64,000 bases of DNA, taken from positions 21,268-85,267 of the forward strand of contig NZ_LWHQ01000036.1 of the NCBI RefSeq assembly GCF_001653715.1, given 5' to 3'. How positions within the stretch are numbered: position 1 is the stretch's first letter; each line of letters opens with the position of its first letter. Shown here piece after piece: positions 8,549-18,282 of the stretch. Position numbers and translations under genes: made by a program. Below the pieces are notes generated by a model. That model was not told where the DNA came from, ran no database searches, and saw only the letters and a list, made by a program, of their open reading frames with translations. Source of the DNA: Methylobacterium platani. Lineage in GTDB: Bacteria; Pseudomonadota; Alphaproteobacteria; Rhizobiales; Beijerinckiaceae.

Positions 8549-9292
8549 ATGTCGTCGGCAGTTCAGGATCTCGTCGAGTCCGAGCCGGACACCGCGCGCC
8601 CGTCCGGCCTCGCCGACGGCGTCTATCACGGCCTCCTGACCGAGATCGCCGGCGGCACCTACGCCGAGAACCAGAAGCTGCCGAGCGAGAACGAGCTGGC
8701 TTCGCGCTACAAGGTCTCGCGCCCGGTGGTCCGCGCGGCGCTGGAGCGGCTGCGGCGGGAGAACGTCATCGTGTCCCGGCAGGGCGCCGGCAGCTTCGTG
8801 CGCGGGCAGGGGCGGGCGCCGGCCCTCGGCTACGCCCCGGTCGAGAGCATCGCCGACATCCAGCGCTGCTACGAGTTCCGCCTGACGATCGAGCCGGAGG
8901 GCGCCCGCTACGCCGCGCTCCGGCGCAACGCCGCCGCGCTGGCCCGCATCGGCGCCGCCCTCGACCTGATGAACACCGCGACGCGCCAGCAGCAGCACCG
9001 CGACGACGCCGATTTCGCCTTCCACCTCGCCATCGCCGAGGCCTCGAACAACCATTATTACGGCGCCTCGCTGCAGGCGCTGCAATCGCACATCGCCGTC
9101 GGCATGAAGATCCACGGCCTGGCGCTGCTCGGACCCAATTCCGGCCTGCAGGGCGTGCTCGACGAGCACCGCGCGATCTTCGCGGCGATCCGCGACGGCG
9201 ACGCCGAGACCGCGCGCGACCGGATGCACCGCCACATCTGCTCGTCGCGCGACCGGTTGTTCGAGGGGCGGTTGCTGGATTTGTCGTTGTAA
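8549..9292 (+). CDS. GntR/FadR-family transcriptional regulator with FCD domain
   Basis: A 247-residue regulator. The N-terminal winged helix (about 20-90) shows KLPSENELASRYKVSRPVVRAALERLRRENVIVSRQGAGSFV. The all-helical FCD ligand domain (about 105-235) shows RLTIEPEGARYAALRR, a DADFAFHLAIAEASNNHYY metal-binding-type stretch and DEHRAIFAAIRDGDAETARDRMHRHI. The ATG at 8549 follows a GGAGAG ribosome site. FCD regulators sense small carboxylates such as sugar acids. This gene lies between two acid-sugar transcripts and is the best candidate to control the downstream kinase/PdxA2 operon through the TTGTCAAC-like sites on either side of it. Confidence 0.9.
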   Translation: MSSAVQDLVESEPDTARPSGLADGVYHGLLTEIAGGTYAENQKLPSENELASRYKVSRPVVRAALERLRRENVIVSRQGAGSFVRGQGRAPALGYAPVESIADIQRCYEFRLTIEPEGARYAALRRNAAALARIGAALDLMNTATRQQQHRDDADFAFHLAIAEASNNHYYGASLQALQSHIAVGMKIHGLALLGPNSGLQGVLDEHRAIFAAIRDGDAETARDRMHRHICSSRDRLFEGRLLDLSL

Positions 9293-9927
9293 TGGCATGA
9301 TTACTCGAAGGTGGAATTTCGATTTTTTCCTCGATTCGGATGGCGTGATATTTCGTTCAACCGCATCAATATCGATAGGCTTCATCCAAGCGCGACTGTC
9401 CACGAAGATATGAGAAATTTATATTATAATTAGATCTTGTGGTCTTACGTTAAATGATATGCCGCCCGCAATTCCTGTCCCCGTAATTCCCGTCCAAGCA
9501 AAGGTAGAAAACCTCTTCCCTTCCCCCGTGTGGGAGAAGGGCCAGTCCGGCCGCCCGCCCGCATCCCAGGCCCCGGCCCGCCGCCGACCGGACCTACCCG
9601 CGCAACGCGATGATGCCGCACACCGCAACCGCTCGCTTGACAACCCCGCCCGCCCTCTCGTACCCCATAACAAGTTTACAACAAATTCGGCGCCGGAGCG
9701 GTGTCGGGCGGGAGGAGCGAGATGGCGGAAGCCCGTGGATGTGCGGATCGACCCCTTGACCCGGTCTTCCCGCTCCGCGCGCGACCGGGCGATCGACCGG
9801 CCGGCCGCCCCTATACCGGATTCCGACGCCCCCGCTATGCGGCCCCGGCGATGCTGCGGCTCGGCCTGAGCGGTGGAGTTGTCAGGTTGTCAACCAATTC
9901 CGTCGCGACCCGCCGCGCGTGACCGCC
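9293..9927. other. long intergenic region with AT-rich islet, hairpin and GntR-like sites
   Basis: A 635-bp stretch with no convincing gene. Bases about 9300-9465 are strikingly AT-rich for this chromosome (for example ATATTATAATTAG near 9423). A hairpin at 9518-9541 pairs CCCTTC with GAAGGG over a 12-base inner part. Near the right end are CTTGACAACC (9636-9645), TAACAAGTTTACAACAAA (9668-9685), and a doubled GTTGTCA at 9879-9892 that ends in a GGTTGTCAACC palindrome (9885-9895), 33 bp before the kinase start. These are plausible promoter and operator elements of the second acid-sugar operon. Confidence 0.5.
9885..9895. promoter_or_regulatory. candidate GntR-family operator upstream of the second acid-sugar operon
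   Basis: GGTTGTCAACC is a near-perfect palindrome centred on one base, preceded by another GTTGTCA. Related TTGTC/GACAA elements occur around the gntR promoter. Placement just upstream of the DUF1537 kinase gene fits a repressor site. No binding data are available. Confidence 0.4.
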
Positions 9928-11031
9928 ATGTCCGTCTCCCCGCCGACCCTGCGGCTGATCGCCGACGACCTCACCGGCACCCTCGACACCGCGGCCGGCT
10001 TCACCGGCCTCGTCGGGCCGGTCGCGGTCGCCTGGACCGGCGGGGCGGTTCCGGAGGCGGCCAACCTCGCCCTCGATACCGGCACCCGCGAGCGGGCGCC
10101 GGCGGAGGCGGGCCGGATCGTCGCTGCCGCCTCCCCGCTGCTCGCCGGCGCCGGCATCGCCTTCAAGAAGGTCGACAGCCTGCTGCGCGGCCCCTGGGCG
10201 GCGGAGCTCGCCGCCTGCCTCGGCGGCCGGCGCCACGTCGTCGTGGCGCCGGCCTTCCCCTATCAGGGCCGGCGCACCTGCGACGGCCGCCAGCTCGCCC
10301 GCGCGGGCGACGGGTGGCAGGCCGTGTCGGGCGACATCGCCGAGGCGCTGCGCGCGGCCGGCGTGCCGGCCCGCCGCGCCGACGTCGCGGAGGGGCCGAT
10401 CGACGGCGTCGCGGTCTACGACGCGACGACGGAGGACGACCTCGACCGGATCGCCGCCCTGGGGCAGGGCGCGCCGGTCCTGTGGTGCGGCAGCGGCGGC
10501 CTCGCCGGGGCGCTCGCCCGCCGCCACGGTGCCCACCCGGCTCCGGGCGGCGCGGCCTTGCGCGGCCCGGTCCTCGGCCTGTTCGGCTCGGACCGGCCGG
10601 AGACGGCAGGCCAGCTCGCCCTCTGCCCGGAGCACCGGCTGGTGCTGGACGAGGGCGACCCGGCCGCGCCGGTCGCGGACCGGCTGGCCGCCGACGGCGT
10701 CGCCCTGGTGAGCCTCGCGCTGCCCGAAGGCACCCCCCGGGGCGAGGCCGCCGAGCGCATCGCCGCTGCCTTCGGGCGCCTCGCCCGCGCCCTGCCGCCG
10801 CCCGGCACCCTCGCGGTCGCCGGCGGCGAGACCCTGAAGGCGCTGTGCCTGTCGCTCGGCACCGAGGCCCTGGTCGTCACCGGCCAGGTCGCCCCCGGCC
10901 TGCCCCGCTCGCGCATGCGCGGGGGCCTGTGGGACGGCACCGACATCCTCTCGAAATCCGGGGCGTTCGGCACGCCCACGCTCTGGCGCGACCTGCTGCG
11001 CGAGAACGGCCTCCTCATGGAAAGGACTTGA
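9928..11031 (+). CDS. DUF1537 four-carbon acid-sugar kinase (DtnK-like)
   Basis: A 367-residue DUF1537 kinase. It starts with the substrate-domain motif LRLIADDLTGTLDTAAGF, has KKVDSLLRGP and the VVAPAFPYQGRRTCDGRQL loop, and ends in the nucleotide domain with VAGGETLKALCLSL and SKSGAFG. It is shorter than the kinase at 4040-5416, because the linker and middle part are compact, but both domains are present. It stands 19 bp before a pdxA2-type gene; that pair converts D-threonate (or D-erythronate) through the 4-phosphate to dihydroxyacetone phosphate and CO2 in characterised organisms. GTG 9919 would add three residues; the ATG at 9928 is used. Confidence 0.85.
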   Translation: MSVSPPTLRLIADDLTGTLDTAAGFTGLVGPVAVAWTGGAVPEAANLALDTGTRERAPAEAGRIVAAASPLLAGAGIAFKKVDSLLRGPWAAELAACLGGRRHVVVAPAFPYQGRRTCDGRQLARAGDGWQAVSGDIAEALRAAGVPARRADVAEGPIDGVAVYDATTEDDLDRIAALGQGAPVLWCGSGGLAGALARRHGAHPAPGGAALRGPVLGLFGSDRPETAGQLALCPEHRLVLDEGDPAAPVADRLAADGVALVSLALPEGTPRGEAAERIAAAFGRLARALPPPGTLAVAGGETLKALCLSLGTEALVVTGQVAPGLPRSRMRGGLWDGTDILSKSGAFGTPTLWRDLLRENGLLMERT

Positions 11032-11050
11032 TCTTGGAAAGGACCCGCGC

Positions 11051-12084
<1,034 letters not shown>

Positions 12085-12088
<4 letters not shown>

Positions 12089-13212
12089 ACCCCCTCCACT
12101 CCCCCATCGAGATCGTCCGCCCCGACATCGCCTTCGGCTCCGGCACCGTCACGGATGTCGGCCGCCGCGCCCGGGCGATGGGCGCCCGCAACATCCTGGT
12201 CGTCGCCGACGCCTTCAACGCCGCCCGGGTCGATCTCCTCGACCTGCCCGGCGAGGTGCGGGTGTTCGGCGAGGTGAAGCCGGAGCCCGACATCCCGAAC
12301 CTCGACCGGGCGCTGGCGCTCGCCGGGGAGATCGAACCCGATCTCGTCGTCGGCTTCGGCGGCGGCAGCGCGATGGATCTCGCCAAGCTCGTCGCGGTGC
12401 TGCCGGGCAGCGGCCAGACCCTGCACGAGGTCGTCGGCCCCGAGAAGGTGCGGGGCCGCCGCATCGGCCTGATCCAGGTGCCGACCACCGCCGGCACCGG
12501 CAGCGAGGGCGGCACCCGGGCGCTCGTCACCGACCCCGCGACCCAGAACAAGCTCGCGGTGCAGAGCCGCTTCATGCTGGCCGATGCCGCGGTGATCGAT
12601 CCGGACCTCACCATGACGGTGCCGGCCGCCGTGACCGCCGCGACCGGCGTCGACGCCATGGCGCATTGCGTCGAGGCCTTCACCAGCCGCAAGGCCCACC
12701 CCCTGATCGACCTCTACGCCCTCGAGGGCATCCGCCTCGTCGGCCGCTTCCTGCCCCGCGCCGTGCGCGACGGGGGCGACCGCGAGGCCCGGGCCGGGCT
12801 GGCGCTCGCCTCGCTCTACGGCGGCTTCTGCCTCGGGCCGGTCAACACCACGGCGGGCCACGCCGTCGCCTATCCCCTCGGCACCCGCCACCACATCCCG
12901 CACGGCCTCGCCTGCGCGGTGATCTTCCCGCACACCCTCGCCTTCAACGCCCCGGCGGTGCCGGAGAAGACCCGTCAGGTGATGGCGGCCCTCGGCCTCC
13001 CCGAGACCGACGACGAGGCGGCCGTGGTCGCGGCGACGACGCGCTGGTGCGCCGATCTCGGCATCGCGATGCGCCTGTCGGCCCACGGGGTGCCGGCCGG
13101 CGACCTGCCCGCCATGGCGGCGGAGGCCCACGCCATCCGCCGGCTCCTCGACAACAACCCGCGCGAGATCGGCGAAGACCAGATCCTCGCCCTCTACCAC
13201 GCGGCCGGCTGA
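12085..13212 (+). CDS. iron-containing alcohol dehydrogenase
   Basis: A 375-residue group III (Fe-type) alcohol dehydrogenase. It shows the NAD loop FGGGSAMDLAK, the PTTAGTGSE motif, and the four metal ligands Asp190, His194 (VDAMAHCVEAF), His259 (TAGHAVAYPLG) and His273 (IPHGLACAV). The GTG start overlaps the pdxA2 stop (GTGA), so the two are co-translated. Family members oxidise or reduce glycerol, butanol, lactaldehyde, maleylacetate and hydroxyacids. In this operon it may oxidise a polyol or hydroxyacid entering the threonate/erythronate route, or reduce its aldehyde product. Confidence 0.9.
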
Positions 13213-13223
13213 GAGCGCTCGTC

Positions 13224-14141
13224 ATGACCGATCCCGTCTTCCCCCGCGGCGTGTTCTGCGCCGCCCTGACGCCCCTCGACCGGGACCTGAACCCGCATTA
13301 TTCGGCCTTCACCGCGCATTGCCGCTACCTCGTCGACGAGGGCTGCACCGGCGTGGCGCTGCTCGGCACGACCGGCGAGGCGAACTCGTTCTCGGCCGAC
13401 GAGCGGATGCGCCTGCTCGAGGCGGCGCTCGAGGGCGGGGTCGCGCCCGCGCAGCTGATGCCCGGCACCGGCGTCGCGGCGATCCCCGAGACCGTGGCGC
13501 TCACCCGCCACGCCCTCTCGGTCGGCGTGACGACGGTCGTGCTGCTGCCGCCGTTCTACTACAAGGGCGTCTCCGAGGACGGCCTGATCGCGGCGTATTC
13601 GCGGATCATCGAGGGGGTCGGCGACGACCGCCTGCGGGTCGTGCTCTACCACATCCCGCAGATGTCCGGCGTGCCGATCCCGCACGGCGTCATCGCGGCC
13701 CTGCGCGAGCGCTTCCCCGGCATCGTCACCGGCATCAAGGATTCGTCGGGCGACCTCGCCCACATGACGGCGCTGGTCGAGCGCTTCCCGGGCTTCTCGG
13801 TGCTGGCCGGCGCCGACCCGCTGATGCTGCCGCTCCTGACGATCGGCGGCGCCGGGGCGATCACCGCGACCACCAACCTCTGCGCGAGAGACCTGCGCTT
13901 CGTCTTCGACCATCACGCCGATCCGGCGAAGGCGGACGAGGTCGCGGCGGCGCAAGCCCGTGTGGTGGCGACCCGCGAGCGCGCCTCGCGCTTTGCCCAG
14001 ATGGCCTCGCTCAAGGCGCTCACCGCCGCGCGCACGGGCGATCCGGACTGGCACCGCCTGCGCCCGCCGCTGATGCCGCTTTCCGAGGCCGAGCGCGTCG
14101 CGCTGCTGGACTCGGGCGAGGGGCTCGCCCGGGCCTCCTGA
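13224..14141 (+). CDS. DapA/NanA-family class I lyase (dihydrodipicolinate synthase family)
   Basis: A 305-residue TIM-barrel lyase/synthase. The pyruvate-binding LLGTTGEANSFS loop is near residue 45-55, Tyr142 sits in LYHIPQMSG, and the Schiff-base Lys172 in TGIKDSSGD. Members either condense pyruvate with aldehydes or cleave 2-oxo-3-deoxy sugar acids. The gene lies 11 bp after the alcohol dehydrogenase and far from lysine-pathway genes, so a catabolic aldolase or 2-oxo-acid dehydratase role is more likely than lysine synthesis. A sialate-lyase role was considered because of the sialidase-like neighbour, but no sialic acid kinase or epimerase is present. Confidence 0.88.
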   Translation: MTDPVFPRGVFCAALTPLDRDLNPHYSAFTAHCRYLVDEGCTGVALLGTTGEANSFSADERMRLLEAALEGGVAPAQLMPGTGVAAIPETVALTRHALSVGVTTVVLLPPFYYKGVSEDGLIAAYSRIIEGVGDDRLRVVLYHIPQMSGVPIPHGVIAALRERFPGIVTGIKDSSGDLAHMTALVERFPGFSVLAGADPLMLPLLTIGGAGAITATTNLCARDLRFVFDHHADPAKADEVAAAQARVVATRERASRFAQMASLKALTAARTGDPDWHRLRPPLMPLSEAERVALLDSGEGLARAS

Positions 14142-14199
14142 GATCGGCCGGGAAACGGCGCGCCAAGATGCCGGTCCGGTCTCTCATCCCCATCACGGC

Positions 14200-14369
14200 C
14201 CCTTTCCCGGACGACTGAAGCGAAGCGGAAGGAGATCCGGGAACCAGCACGAAAAGTCGCGAAGCGTCCGTCCGTTCGCAACGTCGCGTCATACAGAGCC
14301 GCTTCGCGGCACTTCCTAGGCTGGATCCCGGATCTTCTTCCCCTGACGCTGCAATCGTCCGGGAAAGGG
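14200..14369. repeat. 170-bp imperfect palindromic (fold-back) element
   Basis: The ends are exact inverted copies of CCCTTTCCCGGACGA (14200-14214 and 14355-14369). The complementarity continues inward with few breaks: GGAAGGAGATCCGGGA on the left faces TCCCGGATCTTCTTCC on the right, and the inner TCGCGAAGCG faces CGCTTCGCGG. The whole unit could fold into one long hairpin. It fills most of the 280-bp gap between the lyase and the symporter and may be a non-coding miniature element or a structured leader. Confidence 0.7.
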
Positions 14370-14421
14370 TGCGGGTCATGAAACAATCGACTCCCAAAAG
14401 CCTTATCCCGAGGACACGCCC

Positions 14422-15840
14422 ATGCATGAATTCACCGAGGGCGAGAGCCTGACCATCGCGGTCATGGTGGTCGCCTACATCCTGTTCACCGGGTGGCTGA
14501 CGCTGCGCCTGCGCAGCCGCACCAACGCCCAGTTCATGACCGCGTCGCGCTCGATGCCGGCCCTCGTCGTCGGCGTGCTGCTGATGTCGGAATTCGTCGG
14601 CGCCAAGTCGACGGTCGGCACCGCCCAGGAAGCATTCAATTCCGGCATCGCCGCCGCCTGGTCGGTGCTCGGCGCCTCGATCGGCTTCCTGCTGTTCGGG
14701 CTGCTGATCGTCCGCCGCATCTACGATTCGGGCGAGTACACCATCTCGGCCGCGATCGCGCAGAAATACGGCAAGTCGACCATGATGACCGTCTCGGTGA
14801 TCATGATCTACGCGCTGCTGCTGGTGAACGTCGGCAACTACGTCAGCGGCGCCGCCGCGATCTCGACGGCGCTCCGGGTCAACATCCCGACCGCGATGTG
14901 CATCATCGCGGCGGTGAGCACGTTCTACTACGTGTTCGGCGGGCTCAAGGGCGTCGCCTGGGTGACGATCCTGCACAGCGCGATCAAGGTCGCAGGGATC
15001 GGCATCATCCTGTGGGCCGCGCTCTCGGCCACCGGCGGCATCGCCCCGATGCAGGCGGCGCTGCCGCCGGAATACTTCACCTGGGACGGCAAGATCGGCG
15101 GGGCCACCATCTTCGCCTGGACCTTCGGCACGGTGGGCGCGATCTTCTCGACCCAGTTCATCGTCCAGGCGATCTCCTCGACGAAGAGCGCGTCGGCCGC
15201 CCGCGCCTCGGCGCTCTACGCGGCGGCGTTCTGCCTGCCGCTGGGCCTCGTGCTGGCGCTGATCGGGCTTGCCGCCAAGACGCTCTACCCGAACATGAGC
15301 AGCCTCTACGCGCTGCCGATCTTCCTCAAGACCATGCACCCGCTGCTCGCGGGCGTCGTCACCACCTCGCTCGTCGCCTCGATCTTCGTCAGCGTCAGCA
15401 CCGTGGCGCTCGCCATCGCGTCGCTGGTGGTGCGCGACTTCTACGTGCCGTACTGGAAGCCGGACCCGGCCCGGGAGCTGCGCATGACCCGGGTGTTCTC
15501 GCTCGTCATCGCGGTGGTGCCGCTGGTCTTCGTGTTCTTCATCCCGGAGATCCTGAAGCTGTCGTTCTTCACCCGGGCGCTGCGCCTGTCGATCTCGATC
15601 GTCGCGATGGTCGGCTTCTACCTGCCCTGGTTCGGCTCGAACCGTGGCGCGACGCTGGGGCTCCTCGGCGCGGCGCTCGCCACCACGGTCTGGTACGCGA
15701 TGGGCAATCCCTACGGCATCGACAACATGTACATCGCCGCCCTCGCGCCGCTCCTCGTCATGGGGGTCGAGCGCCTGTTCCGCTGGGGCGACAAGGAGAC
15801 CGCCAAGGTCGAGCCCGCCCGTCCCGCCACCACCGCCTGA
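14422..15840 (+). CDS. sodium:solute symporter family permease
   Basis: A 472-residue integral membrane protein with about 13 hydrophobic segments and the SSS-family hallmarks: a long first helix (SLTIAVMVVAYILFTGW), SMPALVVGVLLMSEFVGAKSTVGTAQEAFNSG, the YYVFGGLKGVAWVTILHSAIKVAG core and SSTKSASAARASALYAAAF. Such carriers import small organic acids, sugars or sialic acid with Na+. Lying between the catabolic enzymes and the sialidase-fold gene, it most likely imports the acid sugar handled by the operon. It is preceded by a long palindrome and has only a weak GAGG ribosome site, so it may have its own control. Confidence 0.9.
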   Translation: MHEFTEGESLTIAVMVVAYILFTGWLTLRLRSRTNAQFMTASRSMPALVVGVLLMSEFVGAKSTVGTAQEAFNSGIAAAWSVLGASIGFLLFGLLIVRRIYDSGEYTISAAIAQKYGKSTMMTVSVIMIYALLLVNVGNYVSGAAAISTALRVNIPTAMCIIAAVSTFYYVFGGLKGVAWVTILHSAIKVAGIGIILWAALSATGGIAPMQAALPPEYFTWDGKIGGATIFAWTFGTVGAIFSTQFIVQAISSTKSASAARASALYAAAFCLPLGLVLALIGLAAKTLYPNMSSLYALPIFLKTMHPLLAGVVTTSLVASIFVSVSTVALAIASLVVRDFYVPYWKPDPARELRMTRVFSLVIAVVPLVFVFFIPEILKLSFFTRALRLSISIVAMVGFYLPWFGSNRGATLGLLGAALATTVWYAMGNPYGIDNMYIAALAPLLVMGVERLFRWGDKETAKVEPARPATTA

Positions 15841-15856
15841 ACCCACGGAGACCCCC

Positions 15857-17053
15857 ATGCTCGACACCATCGAGACATCGACCCGCACCGGCGCGGTCCA
15901 GCCCGTCTCCGGCGACCCCTTGCGCCGCGAGGCCTTCATCCCGAGCCCGTGCGTGCAGAACCACGCCGCCAACATCCTGGCGCTGCCGAACGGCGACCTC
16001 GCCTGCGTGTGGTTCGGCGGCACGCAGGAGGGCATGGCCGACATCTCGGTCTACGGCTCGCGCCTGCCGGCCGGCAGCGACACGTGGTCGGAGGCGCAGA
16101 AGCTCTCCGACGATCCCGCCCGCTCGGAGCAGAACCCGATCCTGTTCGACGCGCCGACCGGCGAGCTCTGGCTGATCTGGACCGCGCAGGTCTCGGGCAA
16201 CCAGGACACCGCCTTCGTGCGCCGGCGGATCTCGCGCGACCACGGCCTGACCTGGGGGGCGATCGAGACCCTGTTCGCGCAGCGGGAGGGCTGCGGCACC
16301 TTCGTGCGCCAGCCGCCGGTGGTGCTGGAGAACGGCACCTGGCTCCTGCCGATCTTCCACTGCCCGAGCGTGCCGGGCGCGAAGTGGGTCGGCGACGACG
16401 ACACCAGCGCGGTGATGCTGTCGTCCGACCAGGGCAGGACCTGGCGCGAGGTGGCGGTGCCCGGCAGTACCGGGGCGGTGCACATGAGCGTCGTGCCGCT
16501 GCGCGACGGCACGCTGCTGGCGCTGTTCCGCAGCCGCTGGGCCGACGCGATCCACGAGAGCCGCTCGACGGATGGCGGCGAGACCTGGTCGGCGCCGGTG
16601 CCGACGGTGCTGCCGAACAACAACTCGTCGATCCAGGCGGCCCTGCTGGCGAACGGCCACGTCGCCCTCGTCTACAACGCCGTCAACGCCGAGGCCGCGA
16701 CCGAGCGGCGGGCCTCGCTCTACGACGAGATCGAGGACGAGGGCGAGGCGCCCGCCGCGACGCCCGCCGCGATCGATCCGGACAAGCGCACGGCGTTCTG
16801 GGGCACGCCGCGGGCGCCGCTGACGCTCGCCATCTCGCCCGATGGCGGCCGGACCTGGCCGCAGCGGCGCAACCTCGCGGTCGGCGACGGCTACTGCATG
16901 ACCAACAATTCCCGCGACCGCTCGAACCGCGAATTGTCCTACCCGTCCGTGACCCAGTCGCCGGACGGCGCGATCCACGTCGCCTTCACGTATCACCGCC
17001 AGGCGATCAAGTACGTGCGGGTGAGCGAGGCCTGGGTGGCGGCCGGTGAGTGA
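15857..17053 (+). CDS. sialidase-fold (BNR/Asp-box) protein, cytoplasmic
   Basis: A 398-residue six-bladed propeller of the sialidase superfamily (BNR_2 type). Four Asp-box motifs are visible: SRDHGLTW, SSDQGRTW, STDGGETW and SPDGGRTW. The N-terminal part reads CVQNHAANILALPNGDLACVWFGG. There is no signal peptide, so unlike secreted neuraminidases it should act inside the cell. It starts 16 bp after the symporter stop and overlaps the following SDR. An intracellular hydrolase or lyase acting on an imported conjugate is a reasonable guess. True exo-alpha-sialidase activity is doubtful without the other sialic acid genes. Confidence 0.82.
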   Translation: MLDTIETSTRTGAVQPVSGDPLRREAFIPSPCVQNHAANILALPNGDLACVWFGGTQEGMADISVYGSRLPAGSDTWSEAQKLSDDPARSEQNPILFDAPTGELWLIWTAQVSGNQDTAFVRRRISRDHGLTWGAIETLFAQREGCGTFVRQPPVVLENGTWLLPIFHCPSVPGAKWVGDDDTSAVMLSSDQGRTWREVAVPGSTGAVHMSVVPLRDGTLLALFRSRWADAIHESRSTDGGETWSAPVPTVLPNNNSSIQAALLANGHVALVYNAVNAEAATERRASLYDEIEDEGEAPAATPAAIDPDKRTAFWGTPRAPLTLAISPDGGRTWPQRRNLAVGDGYCMTNNSRDRSNRELSYPSVTQSPDGAIHVAFTYHRQAIKYVRVSEAWVAAGE

Positions 17054-17732
17054 GGCGGCGGACAGGCACGCCCTCGTCACGGGGGCGAGCTCCGGCATCG
17101 GCGCCGCGATCGCGGCGCGGCTCCTCGGCGAGGGCTGGCAGGTGACCGGGGTGAGCCGGGGGGAGGGCGGGCCCGCGCATCCGCGCTACCGCCACCTCGC
17201 CCTCGATCTCTCGGACCTCGACGCCATCGCGCCGGCGCTCGGCGACATGCGGGTCGACGCCCTCGTCCACGCCGCCGGGCTCCTGCGCGTCGGCCGCCTC
17301 GGCGAGGCGGACCCGGCGGACGGGGCGAGGATGTGGCGGCTCCACGTCGAGGCGGCGACGCGGCTCGCCGACGTGCTGGTGCCGCGCATGGCGGAGGGCG
17401 GCCGCGTGGTCCTGATCGGCAGCCGTACCGCCACCGGGGCGGCCGGGCGGGGCGCCTACGCGGCCTCGAAGGCCGCGCTCGCGGGGCTCGCCCGCTCCTG
17501 GGCCGCCGAGCTGATGCCCCTGGGGATCACCGTCAACGTCGTCGCCCCGGCGGCGACCGAGACCCCGATGCTGAGCGATCCCGCCCGCGGCGGGCTCGCG
17601 CCGAAGCGTCCGCCGCTCGGACGGTTCATCCGGCCCGAGGAGGTGGCGGCGGCGGTCGCCTATTTCCTGTCGCCGGAGGCGGCGGCGGTGACGGGCCAGC
17701 AGCTGGTGATCTGCGGCGGCGGCTCGCTGTGA
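17046..17732 (+). CDS. SDR family oxidoreductase (second copy)
   Basis: A 228-residue short-chain dehydrogenase. TGASSGIG is near the N-terminus, VHAAG stands in the NNAG position, the catalytic serine is in LIGSRTATG, and the YAASK Tyr/Lys pair and GQQLVICGGGSL tail are present. The GTG start overlaps the sialidase-fold gene by eight bases (GTGAGTGA), so it is translationally coupled and is the last gene of the operon. It is a shorter and different paralogue of the SDR at 5430-6206. The likely role is oxidation of a hydroxyl group of the imported or released sugar. The substrate is unknown. Confidence 0.85.
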   Translation: MSEAADRHALVTGASSGIGAAIAARLLGEGWQVTGVSRGEGGPAHPRYRHLALDLSDLDAIAPALGDMRVDALVHAAGLLRVGRLGEADPADGARMWRLHVEAATRLADVLVPRMAEGGRVVLIGSRTATGAAGRGAYAASKAALAGLARSWAAELMPLGITVNVVAPAATETPMLSDPARGGLAPKRPPLGRFIRPEEVAAAVAYFLSPEAAAVTGQQLVICGGGSL

Positions 17733-17772
17733 GCCGCCCGGTCCCCCGTCCGCGATCTCCGGACGGGCGGGC

Positions 17773-18282
17773 TCAGCCGTTGCCGGCGGCCTCGGCCTTG
17801 CGCGGCCGGCCCCGGCGCGCCGGGACCGCAGGCTCGGCCTTCGCCTCGGCCTCGGCCCGCTGCGCCGCGGCGCGCTCGCGCCGGATCTGGCCGAGGCCCA
17901 GGCTCTTGGCGAGCTCGGAGCGCTGGGCGGCGTAGGTGGCGGCGACCATCGGGTAGTCGAAGGGCAGCCCGAACTTCTGGCGGTATTCGTCCGGCGTGAA
18001 GCCGCGCGTCGTCAGATGGCGCTTCAGGCTCTTGTACGGCTTGCCGTCCAGGAAGCTCGTGATGCTGTCCGGCGTCACCGATTTCCGGATCTGCGCCGCG
18101 GTGACCTTGTGATCCTCCTCGGGCGCCGCCGCCGGCTGGCCGAGACCGGTCAGCGAGGCGTGTACCGATGCAATCAGGCCGGGCAGATCAGCCGGGCGCA
18201 GGTTGTTGTTCGAGACGTAGGCGCCGACGATGTCGCTCGTCAGCTCGATCAGCGGGGATGTGGGGGGAGCAGCGTCGTCCAT
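17773..18282 (-). CDS. MucR/Ros-family transcriptional regulator lacking the zinc ligands
   Basis: A 169-residue MucR-type regulator. The N-terminal oligomerisation region is LIELTSDIVGAYVSNNNLRP, and the DNA-binding core is DGKPYKSLKRHLTTRGFTPDEYRQKFGLP. In Ros/MucR the core carries a C-X2-C and two His ligands. Here both Cys positions and the second His are replaced, as in the zinc-free Ml proteins of Mesorhizobium. The C-terminus is a basic tail with RRGRPRK, an AT-hook-like motif. MucR proteins control exopolysaccharide, motility and cell-cycle genes. A GGAAGAG ribosome site precedes the ATG. Confidence 0.88.
   Translation of the reverse strand: MDDAAPPTSPLIELTSDIVGAYVSNNNLRPADLPGLIASVHASLTGLGQPAAAPEEDHKVTAAQIRKSVTPDSITSFLDGKPYKSLKRHLTTRGFTPDEYRQKFGLPFDYPMVAATYAAQRSELAKSLGLGQIRRERAAAQRAEAEAKAEPAVPARRGRPRKAEAAGNG

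Noticed and set aside
13224..17053. Sialic acid utilisation operon (lyase, symporter, sialidase)
   Set aside because: No NanK, NanE or NagA/B genes are present, the sialidase-fold protein has no signal peptide, and the other operon members are threonate-type enzymes.
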